Assembly (NCBI GenBank): GCA_902793335.1
Contig: CADBCZ010000033.1
Location: 1 to 32,559, forward strand
Reading direction: 5' to 3'
Source of the DNA: an uncultured Lachnospiraceae bacterium
GTDB taxonomy: Bacteria; Bacillota; Clostridia; Lachnospirales; Lachnospiraceae
DNA: 32,559 nucleotides
The notes beneath the pieces are model-generated. The model was not told where the DNA came from. It ran no database searches and worked only from the letters and a program-made list of their open reading frames with translations. A program made the translations under genes and the position numbers. This document shows, piece by piece, positions 8,510 to 16,273 of this stretch (the first letter of the stretch is position 1; each line of letters opens with the position of its first letter).

Positions 8510-8977
8510 TTAAGCCGGCTCAATGTGTGAAAGCATTGATGCGCGGCTTTTTAATTCCTCAGGACAATGTCTTCCTGTAAGAATCAGCTTGACGTCACTG
8601 TTGATATCCAACAAAGATAACAATTTATCCAAATCAAGTAAATTATAATCACGAAGACCCAACACTTCATCTAAGATTACAACATCAGCACTCCCTGTCT
8701 CAATTACTTTTCTGGCATATTGGAAGCTATTCTGAACCTTAGTACTATGCTCTCCTCTCTCATCAGGAGTCATATCCTCGTAAGTCTTTTCGCTATTTTC
8801 AAAAGTAAAAAATTTAATTTCATCATATTGGTTAAGTATGCTGTAATCAGCACCTTTACCCTTCAAAAACTGTATGATCGAGACAGTCTCGCCGGCTGCT
8901 GCCGCTTTAACTGCAAGTCCCATAGCACACGCAGTCTTTCCATATCCATCTCCAAATATAATATGTACATCATTCAT
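8510..8977 (-). CDS. CobA/CobO-like cobalamin adenosyltransferase family P-loop protein
   Basis: Predicted 155-residue cytoplasmic protein. It resembles the CobO/BtuR type corrinoid adenosyltransferases, which transfer adenosyl from ATP to cob(I)alamin precursors. Visible family features are a P-loop FGDGYGKTACAMG (8-20, versus GxGKGKTTAA), the SIIQFLKGKG strand at 33-42, the VVILDEVLGLRDYNLLDLDKL block near 99-119 and LILTGRHCPEEL near 131-142. It is shorter than the usual 170-200 residues and ends soon after the RASMLSHIEPA segment, so the C-terminal part is reduced. No corrinoid genes are nearby, so the true substrate is uncertain; it could act in another nucleotide-dependent reaction. It is probably transcribed alone. 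Confidence 0.8.
   Translation of the reverse strand: MNDVHIIFGDGYGKTACAMGLAVKAAAAGETVSIIQFLKGKGADYSILNQYDEIKFFTFENSEKTYEDMTPDERGEHSTKVQNSFQYARKVIETGSADVVILDEVLGLRDYNLLDLDKLLSLLDINSDVKLILTGRHCPEELKSRASMLSHIEPA
8512..8552 (+). terminator. Terminator of 7481-8491, lying inside the opposing gene
   Basis: AAGCCG (8512-8517) pairs with CGGCTT (8544-8549), and TCAATG (8520-8525) with CATTGA (8534-8539) inside it. A T-rich run continues to 8552. The whole structure overlaps the last 43 bases of the convergent minus-strand gene, whose stop is at 8510. Confidence 0.6.
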
Positions 8978-9058
8978 ACCTTATACCTCTCAGTGTGTAA
9001 TTATAGAGTGGAAAAACAAGACATATCCTACCATATAATATAAAAATATGCAATATTA

Positions 9059-9685
9059 TTATTCAAGGCACTCCATTTTACTAACCGATACTTCGTACGC
9101 AATCCTGTTAATAACGGTATCATCCGAAAGTTTTTTCTGATATTCTCTGCTCTGAATTCTGCCCCATACCGCTACGTGCTCGCCAACCTCTAATTTTCCC
9201 GCAAACCTGGCATTTCTTCCCCAGCAGATACATGGAATATAATCTGATTTTCCGTATGCGCGATTAACCGCGAGCAGAACGTCCGCAATTTCTCTTCCCA
9301 GCGGTGTCATTCTATATATCGGAGCCTTACAGATATATCCGTCAAGATAAATCTGGTTCGGATGCTGCACTTCCTCCCCATCTTCAAGTATGTTAAGCTC
9401 TCTAACAAACAACGACAATATCAGTCTGTTCTTCGTCTCCTCATGCTTATTATATGAACGAAACTGCCCCTTAGCCTCAATATACTGTCCTACATGAGAC
9501 TGTTCAACATCAATCAATCTGTCAGAAACCATAAGAGGGATAATATCCGTTGCATCAGAAAGTCTGTTTACAAGAAGGTCAACCATATAAAAGCCTTCTC
9601 CAAATATCTCATGACTAAATACAAATTCTGATACAATTTCCCCCGCTACGATTGCCTGATTATTACTTAAAGCTTTTTCTGTCAT
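9059..9685 (-). CDS. Tandem OB-fold, single-stranded DNA-binding-like protein
   Basis: Predicted 208 residues. Two SSB-like OB folds can be read. The first spans about 8-95 (AIVAGEIVSEFVF, GQYIEAKGQF). The second is clearer at about 111-206: IYLDGYICKAPIYRMTPLGR, then DVLLAVNR, DYIPCICWGRNA and GEHVAVWGRIQSREY, which is the usual SSB strand order. The acidic DDDIPF-like tip that recruits partners in classical SSB is absent; the protein ends in MECLE. Such two-domain proteins occur in Clostridia in addition to a normal SSB. Its neighbour on the upstream side is the dnaE-trmH group, separated by 98 bases. AAGGAG precedes the ATG. A role in binding single-stranded DNA or RNA is inferred. Confidence 0.78.
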   Translation of the reverse strand: MTEKALSNNQAIVAGEIVSEFVFSHEIFGEGFYMVDLLVNRLSDATDIIPLMVSDRLIDVEQSHVGQYIEAKGQFRSYNKHEETKNRLILSLFVRELNILEDGEEVQHPNQIYLDGYICKAPIYRMTPLGREIADVLLAVNRAYGKSDYIPCICWGRNARFAGKLEVGEHVAVWGRIQSREYQKKLSDDTVINRIAYEVSVSKMECLE

Positions 9686-9783
9686 TTTATTTCTCCTTCC
9701 ATGTACATTGAATACTCTTATATCTTAGTACACGACACCGGAGATGTGAACGGGGTTTTTTGTTCTAAAAAGGACTACTTTTG

Positions 9784-10584
9784 TCAAATACTTGAATATC
9801 TTTGTCGCATAGCCTCATACATCAAAACCGTCGACGCAGTTGCGACATTTAACGACTCAACCTGACCCATCATAGGGATGAGAATCTTATTATTAGTCAC
9901 TTTACAAATCTCATCCGAAAGACCATTCCCCTCATTTCCCATGACAAAAACTGTCGGTTTCCTGTAATCAAAGTCGTAAAAACTCTTTCCCTGTAAATGA
10001 GCACTGTAAGTCATATATCCATGCTCATTTAACTTCTCAATGCATCCCAACAGATTCTCCGTATAGGTAAATGGTACTCTGAAAATCGAACCCATAGTAG
10101 ACCTTACCACCTTGGGATTATAGATATCTACCGTACCGTTGCTCATAATAATTCCTGTAACTCCGGCGCCTTCAGCTGTTCTGATTATAGTACCGAGATT
10201 GCCGGGATCCTGAATATTTTCAAGAGCTATAATTAACGGAGCGTCTTCTGTTCTGTCGTTGCCGGCATTATCCTTTATGGCCTGACCTATCACATCGCTT
10301 TCAAACCGCTTAACTACACTAAGTACCCCCTGCGGTGTTTTTGTATCAGATAAAGCCTGCATCACATTGTCCGAAACCAGCTCATATTTCAAGCCCTCAA
10401 ACAGTTCTCTGTTATTATCATAAAATTTGACCGTGGTAAAACTTTCAACATGATAAGTCTTTGGAATCTCAGAAAACATGCGCACTCCCTCAACAATGAA
10501 GACGCCCTGTTTTTTTCTCTCCTTGGACTGTTTTACACATTTTATGACATTCTTGATTTTCTCATTTCCTGTACTTGTTATCAT
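9784..10584 (-). CDS. TrmH/SpoU-family RNA 2'-O-methyltransferase
   Basis: Predicted 266-residue SAM-dependent methyltransferase that modifies the ribose of a tRNA or rRNA nucleotide. The N-terminal 90 residues are the substrate-binding region (KQSKERKKQGVFIVEGVR). The C-terminal SPOUT domain has all three motifs: NLGTIIRTAEGAG, FVMGNEGNGLS and SLNVATASTVLMYEAMRQR, which form the SAM-binding knot. I chose ATG at 10584 (MITSTGNEK) rather than an in-frame start at 10662, because the extra residues would lie entirely within dnaE and do not resemble the family. GAGGAG (10603-10598) lies 13 bases upstream. It overlaps the dnaE 3' end by 23 bases, so translation is probably coupled. The exact target nucleotide cannot be told. 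Confidence 0.9.
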   Translation of the reverse strand: MITSTGNEKIKNVIKCVKQSKERKKQGVFIVEGVRMFSEIPKTYHVESFTTVKFYDNNRELFEGLKYELVSDNVMQALSDTKTPQGVLSVVKRFESDVIGQAIKDNAGNDRTEDAPLIIALENIQDPGNLGTIIRTAEGAGVTGIIMSNGTVDIYNPKVVRSTMGSIFRVPFTYTENLLGCIEKLNEHGYMTYSAHLQGKSFYDFDYRKPTVFVMGNEGNGLSDEICKVTNNKILIPMMGQVESLNVATASTVLMYEAMRQRYSSI

Positions 10585-13500
10585 TGAAATTGATTTTCTC
10601 CTCTTTAACAACAACCTTACCGCTGCCAAATCTATTCTTAAGTTCCATAACAACATACTCATCAGAGCTTATCGCAAACTGACGTCCAAGCGGTTTCATC
10701 ATTTTCTCTTCTTTTAACACTACTATCACTTCAGCATTACCGGGATGGGCATCAGCAATCTCATAAAGCGACTTTTCGTTGTCACCATATGCCGCCTTAT
10801 TCTCCATCTGAATATATATCTTTTTCGGCACATCTGAAAAAGGTATCATTTTCTCCAAAAGAAGCTTGCCCTCTTTTTCCGTAATGGATGCCCGGCCATA
10901 TACAAATACTTTGGAATCAACCTCCAAATACTGTCTGTACTCCTCATATTTTTTGGGAAATACTACAATCTCAATTGTACCCACGAGGTCTTCTAAGGTT
11001 ATAAATGCCATATTCTGGTTATTCTTGGTCATCTTGACAGTCTTATCCGCTATCATTCCACCCACGGTATAATACTTCTGATCTTTTGCAACCGCCTCTC
11101 CCGATTCCGGATCTTCAGGGAAGAAATCAAGTGTGGCTGCGGTAACATTTTTCGTGAGAAACTCTCTGTAATCATCTAACGGATGTCCGCTTACATATAC
11201 CCCCAACATTTCCTTTTCGTTGGCAAGAAGTTCCTCTTTATCATATTCGGGAATATCCGGATAAACAATATCAAATTCCTTTCTCTCTTCCTCGCCAAGC
11301 ATATCCATTAGAGACATCTGGCCTGAAATGGTGTTTTTCTTTTCATGGTTAATCTGGTCGATTATCTGTGAATACACCACCATCATCTGTCTTCTGTTAG
11401 CAGGGAAGCAGTCAAATGCACCCGACTTTATAAAACTTTCCAGTGTCCTCTTGTTGACCTCCTTAGCAGACAGACGGCTTACAAAATCCTTGATATTCTT
11501 GTATGGGCCACCGATGACTCTCTCAGACACAACAGCATCTATCACAGCTTCACCGACACTCTTAAGCGCTGATAACCCGTATCTTATGCCACTCTCAGAG
11601 ACCGAGAAATAACCAAAGCCCTCATTTATATCTGGAGGTAAAATCTCAATACCCATTCTTCGGCAGCCCGCTATATATGCAGATATCTTGGCTGTGTTAT
11701 CAAGCACCGATGTAAGCAACGCCGCCATAAACTCTCTTGGATAATGGCACTTCAAGTATGCGGTCTGATACGCTACCACTGCATAGGCAGCAGCATGTGA
11801 TTTGTTAAATGCATACTTTGCAAAATCAATCATCTCGTCAAATATTTTGTTGGCAGTAGCCTCATCAATTCCTCTATTGATACACCCCGGTACATTTTCC
11901 TCAGGATTACCATATACGAAATTACTGCGCTCTTTAAGCATCACGCTCTCTTTTTTCTTAGACATCGCTCTTCTTACAAGATCACTTCTGCCCAAAGTAT
12001 ATCCGGCAAGCTCCATAACTATCTGCATTACCTGCTCCTGATAGACAATACATCCATAAGTCGGCGAAAGAATACTCTCTAACTGCGGACAATCATATGT
12101 GATCTCATCCACATGCTCTTTTCCCTTGATATAAAGCGGGATGAAATCCATAGGTCCCGGTCGGTACAGAGAAATACCCGCAATTATATCCTCTATATTT
12201 TGAGGCTTTAACTCCTGCATGAAGCTTTTCATACCAGCACTTTCAAGCTGGAATATACCGTCCGTCTGTCCGCTCGATATCAGTTCATAGACCTTACTGT
12301 CATTCATATCAAGATTATCTATATCAATAGTTATTCCCTGTGACTGCTTGATATTATTGACCGCATCCTGAATTACTGTGAGGTTCCTAAGACCCAGAAA
12401 GTCCATCTTGAGAAGTCCCAGCTCCTCAACCGTATCCTTTGTAAACTGTGTAGTTATCGCACCCTCGGAGCTCTTAGAGAGCGGCACAAATTCATCCATA
12501 GGACGCTGACCGATAACAACTCCTGCTGCGTGAACTGATGCATGCCTTGGCAGTCCCTCTAATTTCTTTGATGTATCAATAAGAAGCCTCGTATCTTCTT
12601 CCTGATCATATGCTTCTCTAAGCTCACTTACCGTCTTCATTGCACTGTCGATAGTAACTCCGATTCCAAGCGGTATCATTTTGGCAATCCTGTCTGCAGC
12701 GGCATAAGACATGTTAAGAGCCCTTCCAACATCTCTTATCACCATTCGTGCTGCCATAGTACCAAATGTTACAATCTGCACTACCTTTTCTTTTCCGTAC
12801 TTATCTACAACATAATCAATAACTTCCTGTCTTCTGTTCGGACAAATGTCAACGTCTATATCAGGCATTGATACTCGCTCAGGATTTAAGAATCTTTCAA
12901 AGAGAAGGTTTAAATGTATAGGTTCGATATTGGTAATCTCAAGACAGTAACTCACTATCGCTCCGGCGGCAGAACCTCTTCCCGGGCCCACCGGAATTCC
13001 ATGGTCTTTAGCGTATTTGATAAAATCCCATACAATGAGGAAATAATCCACATATCCCATTTTCTCAATGGTAGAAAGTTCAAAATCCATCCTGTCCTTA
13101 AGCTCTTTTGTAACAGGATTGTATCTCTTTTTTAATCCTTCTTCACAAAGCATTCTAAGATATGATTCCGAAGTGTAACCTTGCGGCACTTCAAACTTCG
13201 GAAGCTTCTGTACTCCAAACTCAATCTCGACATTACATCTTGCTGCAATCTTTCCTGTGTTTTCTATAGCTTCCTTGGCATAAGGAAACAACTTTTCCAT
13301 CTCCTCTTTGGACTTTAAGTAGTACTGTCCTCCCTCATATCTCATCCTATAAGGATCGTCCACAGTTTTGCCCGTCTGAATACACAAAAGGATATCATGT
13401 GCATCCGCATCATCCGCATTTACATAATGAATATCGTTCGTTGCAACTAAGTCTATTCCGGTCTCTTCATGCATACGCATCAATCCCTGATTGACCGTCT

Positions 13501-14050
13501 GCTGATCTGCAATTCCGTGATCCTGCATCTCAAGATAATAGTTATCCTTGCCAAAAATCTCCTGATGATCAAGAGCAGCTTTTTTCGCCTCCTCATAAAA
13601 TCCCTGACGAAGCTTCACTGCAACCTCACCTGCCAGACATGCGGAAAGACAGATTATACCCTCGTGAAAACATTTAAGTACCTCTCTGTCAACCCGCGGC
13701 TTATAATAAAATCCTTCGGTAAAACCGCGTGATACTATCTTCATAAGATTGTGATATCCCGTATCATTTTCAGCCAAAAGAATCAGGTGATAATATCTAT
13801 TATCACCTCTGTCTGTCTCTCTATCGAATCTTGAATCCGGAGCAACATATACCTCACAACCTATGATGGGCTTTACTCCCTGTTTTTTTGCTTCTTTATA
13901 GAAATCTATCACGCCATACATAACACCATGATCTGTTATGGCAATGCTGTCCATTCCCAGTTCTTTAGTTCTTGCGATCAACTCAGGAATCTTAGATGCA
14001 CCATCTAAGAGACTGTATTGCGTATGAACATGCAGATGAGTAAATGACAT
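10562..14050 (-). CDS. dnaE: DNA polymerase III subunit alpha (type I DnaE)
   Basis: Predicted 1162-residue replicative polymerase. An intact-looking PHP domain covers residues 1-270: HLHVHTQYSLLDG at 5-17, ITDHG at 38-42, GCEVYV, and ATNDIHY near 203-209. The polymerase core has GPGRGSAAG at 355-363 and the catalytic aspartates in PDIDVD at 396-401, and later GIFQLES and the YRPGPMDFIP motif. A helix-hairpin-helix region and an OB fold (about 990-1070, including VGGMIADKTVKMTKNNQNMAF) complete it. There is no exonuclease insertion, so this is DnaE rather than PolC. GAGGAG precedes the ATG. It follows DUF5662 by 13 bases and overlaps the downstream methyltransferase gene. Confidence 0.97.
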   Translation of the reverse strand: MSFTHLHVHTQYSLLDGASKIPELIARTKELGMDSIAITDHGVMYGVIDFYKEAKKQGVKPIIGCEVYVAPDSRFDRETDRGDNRYYHLILLAENDTGYHNLMKIVSRGFTEGFYYKPRVDREVLKCFHEGIICLSACLAGEVAVKLRQGFYEEAKKAALDHQEIFGKDNYYLEMQDHGIADQQTVNQGLMRMHEETGIDLVATNDIHYVNADDADAHDILLCIQTGKTVDDPYRMRYEGGQYYLKSKEEMEKLFPYAKEAIENTGKIAARCNVEIEFGVQKLPKFEVPQGYTSESYLRMLCEEGLKKRYNPVTKELKDRMDFELSTIEKMGYVDYFLIVWDFIKYAKDHGIPVGPGRGSAAGAIVSYCLEITNIEPIHLNLLFERFLNPERVSMPDIDVDICPNRRQEVIDYVVDKYGKEKVVQIVTFGTMAARMVIRDVGRALNMSYAAADRIAKMIPLGIGVTIDSAMKTVSELREAYDQEEDTRLLIDTSKKLEGLPRHASVHAAGVVIGQRPMDEFVPLSKSSEGAITTQFTKDTVEELGLLKMDFLGLRNLTVIQDAVNNIKQSQGITIDIDNLDMNDSKVYELISSGQTDGIFQLESAGMKSFMQELKPQNIEDIIAGISLYRPGPMDFIPLYIKGKEHVDEITYDCPQLESILSPTYGCIVYQEQVMQIVMELAGYTLGRSDLVRRAMSKKKESVMLKERSNFVYGNPEENVPGCINRGIDEATANKIFDEMIDFAKYAFNKSHAAAYAVVAYQTAYLKCHYPREFMAALLTSVLDNTAKISAYIAGCRRMGIEILPPDINEGFGYFSVSESGIRYGLSALKSVGEAVIDAVVSERVIGGPYKNIKDFVSRLSAKEVNKRTLESFIKSGAFDCFPANRRQMMVVYSQIIDQINHEKKNTISGQMSLMDMLGEEERKEFDIVYPDIPEYDKEELLANEKEMLGVYVSGHPLDDYREFLTKNVTAATLDFFPEDPESGEAVAKDQKYYTVGGMIADKTVKMTKNNQNMAFITLEDLVGTIEIVVFPKKYEEYRQYLEVDSKVFVYGRASITEKEGKLLLEKMIPFSDVPKKIYIQMENKAAYGDNEKSLYEIADAHPGNAEVIVVLKEEKMMKPLGRQFAISSDEYVVMELKNRFGSGKVVVKEEKINFNDNKYRK

Positions 14051-14063
14051 ATATAACTCCTCT

Positions 14064-14612
14064 CTAAATCCTCTCTCTACGTACTTCCTTAGTCAGTATC
14101 TCTCTCTTAATATATTCAAAAGTCTTCTCTTCTCCTTCTTCCGCGAGCATCGTGAGCAGCTTTTCAAGAAGTGCAGCCGATTCCTCATGGAGAAGATACT
14201 TTGATTTTCCCTTATTGTAATAATCCAACGGAAATCTGTCAGTGTATTTGTCACCATTATAATTACGACTTGCAGCTATACGGTCACAAAACATCTCAAC
14301 CACATATTTAACAGGCATCTTACAGCCTGACATGCAGTTTTTTTCAAGATCGTAATCAATCCAGTATTCCAGATGGTGTTTGTTACGACCCTTGTGATGC
14401 AACCATGCCGAAGTGTATCCCTTATCTTCACGCTCAGCGTTGTTAGGACTTCTGTCTCCCTGATAATACTTTGCACCCACAAGAAATTCAGTAGGTCCGT
14501 ATTTTGAAAGATCATGAAGAAGGCCCTGTTTGTACAATCCAAGCTTAAAACAGTACTTCATTACAAGCCATTTATGATGATTGATGGTTTTTAAATGTGA
14601 AAGCCACTTCAT
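14064..14612 (-). CDS. DUF5662 family protein
   Basis: Predicted 182 residues. The N-terminal two thirds matches my memory of DUF5662: HLKTINHHKWLVMKYC, then LLHDLSKYGPTEF with an HD pair at 33-34, then SAWLHHKGRNKHHLEYWIDY. The repeated His/Asp residues suggest a metal-dependent HD-like fold, but no activity is established for this family. AGGAG precedes the ATG. Only 13 bases separate it from dnaE, so it heads that transcript. Its own promoter was not identified; the sequence immediately upstream is the palindromic element 14649-14839. Confidence 0.85.
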   Translation of the reverse strand: MKWLSHLKTINHHKWLVMKYCFKLGLYKQGLLHDLSKYGPTEFLVGAKYYQGDRSPNNAEREDKGYTSAWLHHKGRNKHHLEYWIDYDLEKNCMSGCKMPVKYVVEMFCDRIAASRNYNGDKYTDRFPLDYYNKGKSKYLLHEESAALLEKLLTMLAEEGEEKTFEYIKREILTKEVRRERI

Positions 14613-14648
14613 ATCTGATAACTCCTAATCCTACTCAGCCTTACATCC

Positions 14649-14839
14649 TTACTTTATTTGCAGTCCTTCACACAATGCCACAAGCCATCCGCTTCGCAGA
14701 TGTCGCAGTTTCCACTGCTCTTGCTTGTGGCTTCGTGTGGAGTTCCTGCTTCGCAGTTACGATATATAATCAGATATTCGTTCGATTATGCAAGCATATC
14801 GAACTTCATCTCCGATTATATATCTACTGCAAATAGTAA
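14649..14839. repeat. Palindromic intergenic element A, with terminal inverted repeats and nested hairpins
   Basis: Ends: TTACTTTATTTGCAGT (14649-14664) against ACTGCAAATAGTAA (14826-14839). Inside, arms 14666-14685 and 14723-14742 pair over 18 of 20 positions including one G-T. They enclose GCAGT-TTCC-ACTGC (14705-14718). A second large stem is GATATATAATC (14761-14771) with GATTATATATC (14814-14824), enclosing TTCGAT/ATCGAA plus ATGC/GCAT (14781-14803). CTGC-TTC-GCAG lies between them at 14746-14756. It occupies nearly the whole 235-base gap between two minus-strand genes, starting 8 bases after the ATPase stop. No gene is present. Confidence 0.85.
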
Positions 14840-14847
14840 CATCTTTA

Positions 14848-16140
14848 TCAAAAGTTCCAAAGTCCATAAAGAGGTACATTAAGTGTGCCTTTGGAAAAGC
14901 CTAGCTCCTCTAAAGATATTTTAATTGCCATATGGTTATTGTATCTCTCTTTAAACACTTTCATGCTTTGGGCTTTTCTTCGAATTCTCGGTTCTACATC
15001 AACCGGGACAACATCGCCATCATCCTCGAACACAAAATCCACTCTCGCCGTAGCGCCTGATATCCAGAAATATAGCTGCTTCACAGTATTATTCATAGTA
15101 AGCTCTGAAAGCACCAGCTGCTCTAACAGCGCACCGCCAAGATCATTAAATTCTTCTTTACCGGATAATATATCAGAATGACTTATGCCACACATAATCC
15201 TTAATAATCCGTGATCAAGATGATATAGCTCAAAAGACTTGTCATCCACTTGTTCATTTAACGGTGCCACTCCGTCACGAATCCGGTATACTCGTCTGAC
15301 AAAACCTGTATCTACAAGCCAATCCACAGATTTCTCATATTCTCTGGCTCTTGCTTTTTCATCCACATACTGGTACATAAACTTACGGTTATCCTTACTC
15401 ATTTGTTGTGGAATGCTCTCCCATATCTTAGGTACTTTAACGGAATAAGTTCTTGGAACATCCTTCATAATATGTTCTTTGCATCTGATCAGTAAAGCTT
15501 TCAAAATTGCATCAACCCTGTTGAAATCATGGTTCTTTACATAATCAAGAACAACTATCGGCATGCCACCCACAATATAAAATTCTTTCAACAGCTCTAT
15601 TATTCTGTCAGATACCAATGGTGATACCGGCTCAAGCTTCTGATTCTCAATATATTTACACAAGTCCTGAGCTTTGTTAGCTGTCAGAAATTCTTCAAAT
15701 GTCATAGGATAAAGAGTAAGATTATAAAAGCTGTCTTCATACAGCTTTTCATTAGGTATGGTTCCCATGGTTGAGGAAATTACACATATTGGCGTGTCCG
15801 GTTTTTGTTCTTTTAAGCTTACAATAGCCTCTAAAGCTTTCGGACAGTACTGAGGCTCATCAAACACAAAGAGGGTATTACCCTCCTGTGCTATACCGTC
15901 AACGTAGATAGCTAAAGATGCTATAAGCTTAGCTGCATCTGTTTTTGCTCCTCTTTTAAACAGATGGTGGCTGTCTGCATCTTTCTCTAAATCTATATAT
16001 ATCAAATGTTTAAAAAAACCTTGTCCGAAATCAATCATTGTCCAGGTTTTACCAACACCCTTTGCACCCTTCAAAAAAACAATCTTATCCTGCGCCTTAT
16101 CGTACCACTCCATAAGGTCATTCATTATAATTCTATACAT
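14848..16140 (-). CDS. AAA-type ATPase with DUF4143-like C-terminus
   Basis: Predicted 430-residue cytoplasmic ATPase. The P-loop is GAKGVGKT at 25-32 and Walker B is LFVFDEPQY at about 90-98, followed by a sensor-like ISSTMGT. The middle segment (FLTANKAQDLCKYIE, then FYIVGGMPIVVLDYV) and the C-terminal DUF4143-type part, which has VDFVFEDDGDVVPVDVEPR like a nuclease-related beta sheet, match the large family of clostridial and archaeal proteins annotated only as ATP-binding. Function of that family is not established; links to mobile or toxin-like systems have been suggested. AGGAA lies a few bases before the ATG. It is preceded by two hairpins (16176-16256), so it is probably transcribed separately from the Sel1 gene. 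Confidence 0.85.
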   Translation of the reverse strand: MYRIIMNDLMEWYDKAQDKIVFLKGAKGVGKTWTMIDFGQGFFKHLIYIDLEKDADSHHLFKRGAKTDAAKLIASLAIYVDGIAQEGNTLFVFDEPQYCPKALEAIVSLKEQKPDTPICVISSTMGTIPNEKLYEDSFYNLTLYPMTFEEFLTANKAQDLCKYIENQKLEPVSPLVSDRIIELLKEFYIVGGMPIVVLDYVKNHDFNRVDAILKALLIRCKEHIMKDVPRTYSVKVPKIWESIPQQMSKDNRKFMYQYVDEKARAREYEKSVDWLVDTGFVRRVYRIRDGVAPLNEQVDDKSFELYHLDHGLLRIMCGISHSDILSGKEEFNDLGGALLEQLVLSELTMNNTVKQLYFWISGATARVDFVFEDDGDVVPVDVEPRIRRKAQSMKVFKERYNNHMAIKISLEELGFSKGTLNVPLYGLWNF

Positions 16141-16175
16141 AAGATTTCCTCCACTGCAGCCAAATCACTTCATAA

Positions 16176-16213
16176 CAGAAAAACAGTAACTGTTAGATGC
16201 CACAAACAGTTAC
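16176..16213 (-). terminator. Terminator after the Sel1 gene (distal hairpin)
   Basis: On the minus strand GTAACTGTT (16213-16205) pairs with AACAGTTAC (16194-16186) and is followed by TGTTTTTCTG. It sits between the Sel1 stop and the ATPase start. It is the better of two hairpins in this gap because of the U-rich tail. Confidence 0.65.
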
Positions 16214-16233
16214 AATCCTCGTTATATAAATTA

Positions 16234-16256
16234 GGAGAGTACTGTATGTACTCTCC
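16234..16256 (-). terminator. Strong hairpin after the Sel1 gene
   Basis: GGAGAGTAC (16234-16242) and GTACTCTCC (16248-16256) form a perfect nine-pair stem with a five-base loop, 18 bases after the Sel1 stop codon. The minus-strand tail is AT-rich (TAATTTATAT) rather than a clean U-run, so it may be a weak terminator or an RNA-stabilising hairpin. Confidence 0.5.
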
Positions 16257-16273
16257 CAAATAATATCTGTTCA

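Noticed and set aside
9738-9770. Possible plus-strand terminator (ACACCG with CGGGGT and a T-run)
   Set aside because: The stem has a mismatch and there is no plus-strand gene upstream for it to end.
10585-10662. 26-residue N-terminal extension of the TrmH-family methyltransferase
   Set aside because: It lies wholly inside dnaE and the residues do not resemble the start of the family.
14597-14882. Two short plus-strand open frames of 79 and 74 residues
   Set aside because: They fall in palindromic element A, whose pairing explains the sequence, and have no ribosome sites.
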